Of a stretch of DNA of 7,374 nucleotides, positions 1 to 5,656 are shown piece by piece. Each line of letters begins with the position of its first letter. The stretch's first letter is position 1. The position numbers and the translations under genes are program-made. This stretch comes from Ramlibacter sp. (GTDB taxonomy: Bacteria > Pseudomonadota > Gammaproteobacteria > Burkholderiales > Burkholderiaceae_C): contig JANXVP010000065.1 of NCBI GenBank assembly GCA_025351615.1, forward strand, positions 1 to 7,374, read 5' to 3'. The notes below the pieces were generated by a model, which saw only the letters and a program-made list of their open reading frames with translations, was not told the origin of the DNA and did no database searches.

Positions 1-117
1 AGCGACTACCCGGTGATCCAGGCGGTGACCATCTACCTGGCTGCGCTGACGATGGTGATCAACCTGGTGACTGATGTGCTGTACAAGTTCGTCGACCCGC
101 GGGTGGTGCTCAAATGA
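1..117 (+). CDS. Peptide ABC transporter permease, DppB/OppB type (C-terminal fragment)
   Basis: This is the last 38 codons of a gene that begins before the window and ends at TGA 115-117. The fragment starts SDYPVIQAV, continues through one hydrophobic membrane segment (about residues 6-26 of the fragment) and ends with VLYKFVDPRVVLK. The pattern DYPVxQA, a final helix with an N-L-x-x-D-x-L-Y turn, then a D-P-R tail just before the stop, is the usual C-terminus of DppB/OppB inner-membrane permeases of the BPD_transp_1 family. Such proteins pair with a DppC-type permease to form the channel of a di- or oligopeptide importer, and a DppC-type gene follows immediately with a 4-base overlap, which supports the call. 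The EAA loop and most membrane helices are outside the window, so substrate class and total length cannot be judged. Confidence 0.85.
   Translation, partial: SDYPVIQAVTIYLAALTMVINLVTDVLYKFVDPRVVLK
114..117 (+). other. ATGA stop/start overlap coupling the two permease genes
   Basis: The start codon ATG 114-116 overlaps the stop codon TGA 115-117 of the upstream permease. No strong Shine-Dalgarno sequence is visible just before it; the nearest purine-rich stretch is GGGTGGT at 101-107. Reinitiation by ribosomes finishing the upstream gene is therefore the likely way the second permease is translated, which would favour equal amounts of the two channel subunits. The coupling is inferred from the overlap. 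Confidence 0.75.
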
Positions 118-1214
118 GCGCCGTGCCACGGCTTCCCGGCACCCTCGCCGTGCCTGCCGAGGCGGCCACGCCTGTCCTCGCGAGGCTGCCTCGCTCGCCC
201 GGCGTCTGGGCCCAGGCCTGGGCGCGCCTGCGCAAAGATCGCGTCGGCATGGTGTCGCTCTGGGTCGTCGCCGTCTTTCTGCTGCTGGTGCTGCTAGCGC
301 AGTTCGGCGTCATCGGCGCGCAGTGGCAGGCCGAGGTGGGCGAGCCCTTCGCGCCACCCACATTCGTCGGAGCGCCGCAAAAGGTGGCCGAGGTCGCGCA
401 AGCCAAGGCGCCGCCCAACGTGGACTTGTCCGACGTCGATCCGCTGGCGCCGCGGTATGCCGAGTGGCAGGCCCGCGCCGACAAGGTCAAGACGGTGGTT
501 GCGGTGCGGTCGCCGACCTTGCCGTTCGGCGGCGACCGGATCGGTCGCGACGTGCTGGCCAAGACGATCAAGGGCGCGCAGGTGTCGATCCTGGTCGGCA
601 TCGCGGCAGCCTTGCTGGCAACGCTGATCGGCACCATCCTGGGTGCCGTCGCCGGTTATTTCGGCGGCAAGCTCGGCGACTTCCTGGAGTGGGTCTACAA
701 CGTCTTCACATCGGTGCCGTACATCCTGCTCATCTTCGCGCTGGCGGCCGTGTTCAAGTCGGGCCCGCTGGCCAAGACTTTCGCCAACGGCATCACGCCC
801 GTGGTGATCATCCTGGGCGCCGTGGGCTGGACCGGCATCTACCGGCTGGTGCGCGCCGAATACATCAAGCACCGTTCGCGTGAATACGTGCGCGCCGCGG
901 AGGCGATCGGCGCCGGCCATCTGGCGTGCATGTTCGGCCACATCCTGCCCAACATCAGCCACGTCGTGCTGGTGCAGCTGAGCCTGCACGTCGTCGCTTT
1001 CATCAAGGCTGAAGTCATCCTGTCCTTTCTCGGCCTGGGAGTGCCGATCGACATGGTGAGCTGGGGCACGATGCTCTCCGAGGCGCAGACCGAGCTGGTG
1101 CTGGGCAAGTGGTGGCAGCTCACGGCAGCCACCGTCTTCATGGCGACCTTCGTGACCGCCTTCGCGCTGCTGACCGACGCGCTGCGCGACGCGATGGACC
1201 CGAAACTTCGGTAG
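114..1214 (+). CDS. Peptide ABC transporter permease, DppC/OppC type, with enlarged periplasmic loop
   Basis: This 366-residue inner-membrane protein is the second channel subunit of a peptide importer. An OppC_N-like start (WARLRKDRVGMVSLW, about residues 37-50) leads into the first membrane helix, about 45-64. A conserved FGGDRIGRDVLAKTI segment at 138-152 precedes helix 2 (about 156-181). Further hydrophobic segments lie at about 200-215, 228-245, 282-308 and 335-356. The cytoplasmic EAA loop that docks on the ATPase is clear at 257-281 (EYVRAAEAIGAG, then HILPN). The protein is longer than E. coli DppC (about 300 residues) because of a roughly 30-residue N-terminal extension rich in Ala, Pro and Arg and a loop of about 85 residues between helices 1 and 2. 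The start is supported by its ATGA overlap with the upstream permease; the next in-frame Met (46) falls inside helix 1. YejE also has an extended loop at this place, so a YejE-like substrate range is possible but unproven. Confidence 0.93.
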   Translation: MSAVPRLPGTLAVPAEAATPVLARLPRSPGVWAQAWARLRKDRVGMVSLWVVAVFLLLVLLAQFGVIGAQWQAEVGEPFAPPTFVGAPQKVAEVAQAKAPPNVDLSDVDPLAPRYAEWQARADKVKTVVAVRSPTLPFGGDRIGRDVLAKTIKGAQVSILVGIAAALLATLIGTILGAVAGYFGGKLGDFLEWVYNVFTSVPYILLIFALAAVFKSGPLAKTFANGITPVVIILGAVGWTGIYRLVRAEYIKHRSREYVRAAEAIGAGHLACMFGHILPNISHVVLVQLSLHVVAFIKAEVILSFLGLGVPIDMVSWGTMLSEAQTELVLGKWWQLTAATVFMATFVTAFALLTDALRDAMDPKLR

Positions 1215-1217
1215 GAG
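1213..1217 (+). promoter_or_regulatory. Shine-Dalgarno AGGAG for the fused ATPase gene
   Basis: AGGAG begins inside the TAG stop codon (1212-1214) of the permease gene and ends nine bases before ATG 1227, a good spacing. The overlap with the stop codon suggests ribosomes can pass from the permease to the ATPase gene. It also fixes the ATPase start at 1227. Confidence 0.75.
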
Positions 1218-1226
1218 CGCGAGCCG

Positions 1227-2900
1227 ATGCAGTCCCTGATCGAAGTGCGCGACCTGCGCGTCACATTCTGCATGGGTGAGGAGCGGCTCGAAGCGGTGCG
1301 CGGCATCAGCTTCGACGTTCCCGCCAACGCCACCGTGGCCCTGGTCGGCGAGTCCGGCAGCGGCAAGAGCGTCAGCGCGATGAGCATCGTGCGGCTGTTG
1401 CCGGAGAACGCCGAGGTCGATTCGGCCAGCCGCATCCTGTTCCAGGGGACCGACCTGCTGAGGGTGCCGCAGGAGCAGATGCGGCTGCTGCGCGGCAAGG
1501 AGATTTCGGTGGTGTTCCAGGAACCCATGAGCTCGCTCAACCCGGTGTTTCCCGTGGGTGAGCAGATCGCCGAGGTGCTGCGGATCCACGCGGGCATGAC
1601 AGCGCGGCAGGCGCGCCAGCGTGCGCTGGAGCTGCTGGAGGAAGTGGGTATCCCCGAGCCGCGCACACGGCTGAATGCTTATCCGCACGAGCTGTCAGGC
1701 GGGCAGCAGCAGCGCGTGATGATCGCCATCGCGATCGCCTGCGAGCCCAAGCTGCTGATCGCCGACGAGCCGACCACGGCGCTGGACGTCACCGTGCAGC
1801 GGCAGGTGGTGGACCTGCTGGCCCGGCTGCAGGAGCGGCACCGGATGAGCGTGCTGTTCATCAGCCACGACCTCGGGCTGGTCGGGGAGATCGCCCGTGA
1901 GGTGATCGTGATGCGCCAGGGCGAGGTGCGTGAGGCGGGACCGGTGGCCCAGATTTTCAGCGCGCCCAGGGATGCCTACACCCGGGCCCTGCTGGCCTGC
2001 CGTCCGCCGCTGAACGCGCGGCCGCGCCGCTTGCCGGTGATCGAGGACATCCTGGGCAACAAGCCTGTGAGTGGCGAGCAGCGCCATGCCCTCGCGTCGG
2101 ACGGTCCGGCGCTGATCGAAGTCACAGGCCTGCGCAAGGCCTACCGTCTGAAGGACGGGCTGTTCCGGCACAAGACCATCGACGCGGTGAAGCTGGCCGA
2201 CTTCTCGCTGCACAAGGGCCGCACGCTCGGTGTGGTGGGCGAGTCGGGCTCGGGCAAGACCACCCTCGGCATGATGCTCACGCGGCTGACGGACGCGAGC
2301 GGGGGCCGCATCATGTTCGAAGGAACCGACCTCGCCACCTTGAGCGCAGCGTCGATGCGGCCGTACCGGCGCCGGATCCAGATCATTTTCCAAAACCCGT
2401 ACGCGAGCCTGAACCCGCGCTTCACCGTCGGCCAGATCCTGATGGAGCCGATGCGCATCCACGGCATCGGCTCAAATGAAGACGAGCGCGCCGGGCTGGC
2501 GCTGGGCTGGCTGGAGAAGGTGGGGCTGCCGCCGCAGGCTTTCGGCAAGTATCCGCACGAGTTTTCCGGCGGCCAGCGCCAGCGGATCGCGATCGCGCGC
2601 TGCCTCACCATGCAGCCGGAGATCATTGTCTGCGACGAGAGCGTGAGCGCGCTGGACGTGAGCGTGCAGGCCACAGTGCTGAACCTGCTGCTGGACCTGC
2701 AGGAGGAGTTCGGCCTCACGTATGTCTTCATCAGCCACGACCTGGCGGTGGTCAAGTACATGGCCGACGACATCCTGGTGATGAACAAGGGCGAGATCGT
2801 CGAGCGCGGCAGTGCCGACGAGATCTACGCCAATCCGCGCCATCCCTACACGCAGCAATTGCTGGCCGCGATTCCGCGCGGCTATCACGCCGCTACCTGA
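1227..2900 (+). CDS. Peptide ABC transporter ATP-binding protein, two fused nucleotide-binding domains (DppD-DppF/YejF type)
   Basis: This 557-residue cytoplasmic protein carries both ATPases of the importer in one chain, as YejF (about 529 residues) and GsiA do; most Dpp/Opp systems use two proteins. Domain 1 (about 1-255) has Walker A GESGSGKS at 41-48, Q-loop Gln98, signature LSGGQ at 156-160, Walker B LLIADE ending at Glu181, D-loop ALD at 185-187 and switch His214. Domain 2 (about 296-557) has Walker A GESGSGKT at 338-345, Q-loop Gln389, signature FSGGQ at 446-450, Walker B IIVCDE ending at Glu471, D-loop ALD at 475-477 and His504. All catalytic residues are present in both halves, so two competent ATP sites are expected. 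A roughly 40-residue Arg/Pro-rich linker joins them. The oligo_HPY tails are cut short: domain 1 has DAYTRALLAC and domain 2 ends eight residues after HPYTQQLLA. The Cys-rich tail found at the C-terminus of many OppD/DppD proteins is missing. Its place directly behind the permeases supports the assignment. Confidence 0.95.
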   Translation: MQSLIEVRDLRVTFCMGEERLEAVRGISFDVPANATVALVGESGSGKSVSAMSIVRLLPENAEVDSASRILFQGTDLLRVPQEQMRLLRGKEISVVFQEPMSSLNPVFPVGEQIAEVLRIHAGMTARQARQRALELLEEVGIPEPRTRLNAYPHELSGGQQQRVMIAIAIACEPKLLIADEPTTALDVTVQRQVVDLLARLQERHRMSVLFISHDLGLVGEIAREVIVMRQGEVREAGPVAQIFSAPRDAYTRALLACRPPLNARPRRLPVIEDILGNKPVSGEQRHALASDGPALIEVTGLRKAYRLKDGLFRHKTIDAVKLADFSLHKGRTLGVVGESGSGKTTLGMMLTRLTDASGGRIMFEGTDLATLSAASMRPYRRRIQIIFQNPYASLNPRFTVGQILMEPMRIHGIGSNEDERAGLALGWLEKVGLPPQAFGKYPHEFSGGQRQRIAIARCLTMQPEIIVCDESVSALDVSVQATVLNLLLDLQEEFGLTYVFISHDLAVVKYMADDILVMNKGEIVERGSADEIYANPRHPYTQQLLAAIPRGYHAAT

Positions 2901-2903
2901 GGA
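2899..2903 (+). promoter_or_regulatory. Shine-Dalgarno GAGGA for the M16 peptidase gene, overlapping the ATPase stop
   Basis: GAGGA starts in the TGA stop codon (2898-2900) of the ATPase gene and sits five bases before ATG 2909. It decides the start of the peptidase gene and, with a gap of only eight bases, argues that the peptidase is made from the same transcript as the transporter. No promoter-like element or terminator hairpin fits in the gap. Confidence 0.75.
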
Positions 2904-2908
2904 ACAAC

Positions 2909-5656
2909 ATGAACCTGCCTGCTTGCCGCGTCGCGGTCCTGTCCATCTGGATCGCCCTGGCCTGCGTCGGCGCTCACGCCCAGCAGCCGGTCGACATCGC
3001 CATTCCCGACATCCCGTATACCAAATACGTGTTGAAGAACGGGCTGACCCTGCTGGTCCACGAAGACCACAAACTGCCGGTTGTCGCCGTCAACACCTGG
3101 TACCACGTGGGCTCGAAGAACGAGAGCGTCGGCAAGACCGGCTTCGCCCACCTGTTCGAGCACCTGATGTTCAGCGGCAGCGAGAATTTCGACAAGGTCT
3201 ACCTGTCGGCGTTGAGTGGCGTCGGCGCCACGAGCCTGAACGGCACCACCAACCCGGACCGCACCAACTACTTCCAGAACGTGCCGACCTCGATGCTGGA
3301 TTACGCGCTGTTCGCCGAGAGCGACCGGATGGGGCATTTGCTGGGCGTGCTGGACCAGAATAAGCTCGATTTGCAGCGTGGCGTGGTCCAGAACGAAAAA
3401 CGCCAGGGCGAGAACCAGCCGTACGGCGTCACGCGGCAACTGCTCGCCGAAAACACCTACCCGCCCGGGCACCCGTATTCGTGGACCACCATCGGCTCCA
3501 TGAAGGATCTGGAGGCGGCGTCGATGGCAGATGTCCGGGAATGGTTCAGGACCCATTACGGCCCGGACAACGTGACGCTGGTACTGGCCGGCGACATCAC
3601 GCCGGAAGCTGCGCGTCAGAAGGTGGAGAAGTACTACGGCGACATCCCGCCCGGTCCGCCGCTGGCCAAGCACCAGGCCTGGATCGCCAAGCGCAGCGGC
3701 ACCCAGCGCGACACCGTGCAGGACCGTGTGCCTCAGGCCCGCGTGTACCGCATCTGGAACGTGCCCGGCGTCCACACTCCGACCAGTGCGCTGCTCCAGC
3801 TGGCGGCGCAAGTGCTGGGCGGCGGCAAGTCTTCGCGCTTCTACAAGCGGCTGGTATTCCAGGACCAGCTCGCCACCAGCGCGACCGCTAGCAACGACCT
3901 CGGCGAGATCGCAGGCCAGTTCGAGGTGGTTCTCACGGCGCGCCCCGGCGCGGACGTGGCGAAGCTGGAGCAGGCGGCCGGCGAAGAACTGAGCGCGTTC
4001 ATGCGGACCGGCCCGTCCGAAGCGGAATTGCAGCTCGCGCGGACGGTGATTCTGGCGCGCTACGCCCGCCTGACCGAGCGGGTCGGCGGCTTCGGCGGAA
4101 AAAGCGACTTGCTGGCCGGCTGCATGACCTACACCGGAAACCCGGACTGCTACAAGGACGACCTCAAGCGGATCAAGGCGGCGACGCCGGCGGGCGTCAA
4201 GCAGGCAATGGCGCAGTGGCTGAGCGATGGCGACTACGTGCTCGAGGTGCAGCCGTTCCCGGGCGGCACGACCACCGCCGCGGTGCTGGATCGCAGCAAA
4301 GGCCCGGAGCTGGGACAACCCGGCACCCTGCGCTTGCCGCCCCTGCACAAGGCGAGCTTGTCCAACGGACTCACGGTCGCGGTGGTGGAGCGCCATTCGG
4401 CGCCTGTCGTCAACATGTCGCTGCTGGTCGACAGTGGCTACGCCTCGGATTCGGATGCCCTGCCCGGCCTCTCCAGCCTGACGCTGCGCATGCTCGAAGA
4501 AGGAACAGCACGCCGCGATTCGCTGCAGGTAGCCGGGGAGCTGGAAGCGATCGGCGCGACGTTCAGCGCCGGCGCCAACCTGGACACCGCGTTCGTGACC
4601 ATGAACGCACTCAAGGCCACGCTGCCGCAGGCCCTGGACATCTACTCCGACATGGTGCTGCACCCGGCGTTCGCGCAGCCGCAATTTGCCCGCGTGCAGA
4701 AGGACCAGATTGTGGCGATCCAGCGCGAGAAGTCGAATCCGCAGACGATGGCCGTGCGGGTGCTGCCCGCGATCCTTTACGGCAAGGGCCACGCGTATGC
4801 GCGTCCGCCGACGGGGACCGAGGCGTCCGTCGCCCGCATGACGCGGGACGACGCCGCCAGTTACCACAGCACCTGGTTCAGGCCCAACAATGCCACCCTG
4901 CTGGTTGTCGGTGACACCACGCTCGCGGAAGTGACGCCCCTGCTCGAAAAAGCGTTCTCGCAGTGGAAACCCGGTGCCGTGCCGGCGAAGACCCTCGCCG
5001 AAGTGCCGCTCGCTGCGCAGCCTGTGGTGTACCTGATGGACCGCCCCGGCTCGCAGCAAAGCGTGATCTACGTCGCCCAGCTCGCACCTGCGGCCAACTC
5101 GCCCGACGCGGTGCCGCTGCAGATCCTCAACGCGGTGTTCGGCAGCTCCTTCAGCTCGCGCCTGAACATGAATCTGCGCGAGGACAAGCACTGGTCGTAC
5201 GGCGTGCGCAGCGACCTGGTCCCGGCGCGCGGCCAGCGCGCATACGTGAGCCGCGCGCCGGTCCAGACCGACAGGACGAAGGAGTCGCTGCAGGAGCTGG
5301 CCCGCGAATACACCGGCCTCACCGGCGCACGGCCGGTCAACGCGGATGAACTGAAGGCCGCGCAGCTGAGCGAAACACTCGGCCTTCCGGGCGCCTTCGA
5401 AACCACCGGCCAGTTGAGCGACGCCTATTCGACGATCCTGCAGTACAAGTTGCCGGAAAGCTATTACAGCGACTTCGCGCCCCGGGCGATGGCGCTGACG
5501 ACCGACCAGGCCAATGCGCTGGCAAAACGTGTGATCGTTCCCGGCCAGCTGGTCTGGGTGGTCGTCGGCGACATGGCCAAGGTCGAAGCGGGCATCCGCG
5601 AGCTCAATCTCGGTGAGGTGCACAAGATCGACACCGACGGAAATCCGGTCCGATGA
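2909..5656 (+). CDS. Exported M16 family zinc metallopeptidase, two-repeat form
   Basis: This 915-residue protein begins with a signal peptide: Arg7, a hydrophobic core at about 8-21, and a likely signal peptidase I site after AHA at 22-24. Two M16 repeats follow. Repeat 1 has a Peptidase_M16 domain (about 47-195) with the inverted zinc motif HLFEH at 81-85; His81 and His85 are the metal ligands and Glu84 the catalytic base. Glu163, in QNEKRQG, sits at the right distance to be the third ligand. An M16_C domain follows at about 203-385. Repeat 2 (about 480-895) has lost the motif: Ser523, Leu526 and Arg527 stand where His, Glu and His would be. It keeps an Arg751/Tyr764 pair in SSRLNMNLREDKHWSYG, which matches the substrate-binding R/Y pair of M16 partner subunits. 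The chain therefore joins an active and a partner half, giving a clamshell that usually degrades unfolded polypeptides or peptides up to a few kilodaltons. Periplasmic or secreted location is inferred. Placement after a peptide importer suggests peptide processing for uptake. The exact substrate is unknown. Confidence 0.94.
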   Translation: MNLPACRVAVLSIWIALACVGAHAQQPVDIAIPDIPYTKYVLKNGLTLLVHEDHKLPVVAVNTWYHVGSKNESVGKTGFAHLFEHLMFSGSENFDKVYLSALSGVGATSLNGTTNPDRTNYFQNVPTSMLDYALFAESDRMGHLLGVLDQNKLDLQRGVVQNEKRQGENQPYGVTRQLLAENTYPPGHPYSWTTIGSMKDLEAASMADVREWFRTHYGPDNVTLVLAGDITPEAARQKVEKYYGDIPPGPPLAKHQAWIAKRSGTQRDTVQDRVPQARVYRIWNVPGVHTPTSALLQLAAQVLGGGKSSRFYKRLVFQDQLATSATASNDLGEIAGQFEVVLTARPGADVAKLEQAAGEELSAFMRTGPSEAELQLARTVILARYARLTERVGGFGGKSDLLAGCMTYTGNPDCYKDDLKRIKAATPAGVKQAMAQWLSDGDYVLEVQPFPGGTTTAAVLDRSKGPELGQPGTLRLPPLHKASLSNGLTVAVVERHSAPVVNMSLLVDSGYASDSDALPGLSSLTLRMLEEGTARRDSLQVAGELEAIGATFSAGANLDTAFVTMNALKATLPQALDIYSDMVLHPAFAQPQFARVQKDQIVAIQREKSNPQTMAVRVLPAILYGKGHAYARPPTGTEASVARMTRDDAASYHSTWFRPNNATLLVVGDTTLAEVTPLLEKAFSQWKPGAVPAKTLAEVPLAAQPVVYLMDRPGSQQSVIYVAQLAPAANSPDAVPLQILNAVFGSSFSSRLNMNLREDKHWSYGVRSDLVPARGQRAYVSRAPVQTDRTKESLQELAREYTGLTGARPVNADELKAAQLSETLGLPGAFETTGQLSDAYSTILQYKLPESYYSDFAPRAMALTTDQANALAKRVIVPGQLVWVVVGDMAKVEAGIRELNLGEVHKIDTDGNPVR
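5653..5656 (+). other. ATGA stop/start overlap coupling the two peptidase genes
   Basis: ATG 5653-5655 overlaps the TGA stop (5654-5656) of the M16 gene. Only a weak GGAA (5639-5642) lies upstream, about ten bases from the start, so translation of the DUF885 gene probably depends on reinitiation after the M16 gene. This implies coordinated production of the two exported peptidases. Confidence 0.75.

Noticed and set aside
1215..1226. Intergenic gap as a site for an internal promoter or terminator
   Set aside because: Twelve bases hold only the end of the ribosome binding site and spacer; too short for a terminator hairpin or a promoter, and no AT-rich stretch is present nearby.
294..1688. Long minus-strand open frames opposite the permease and ATPase genes
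   Set aside because: Low-complexity His/Arg/Gln-rich translations with no motifs; explained by the codon bias of the real genes on the plus strand.
2939..2968. Possible lipobox around Cys19 in the M16 signal peptide
   Set aside because: The residues before Cys19 are Ala-Leu-Ala, which do not fit the usual Leu-Ala/Ser-Gly/Ala order, and a good signal peptidase I site (AHA, 22-24) follows. A soluble exported protein is more likely than a lipoprotein.
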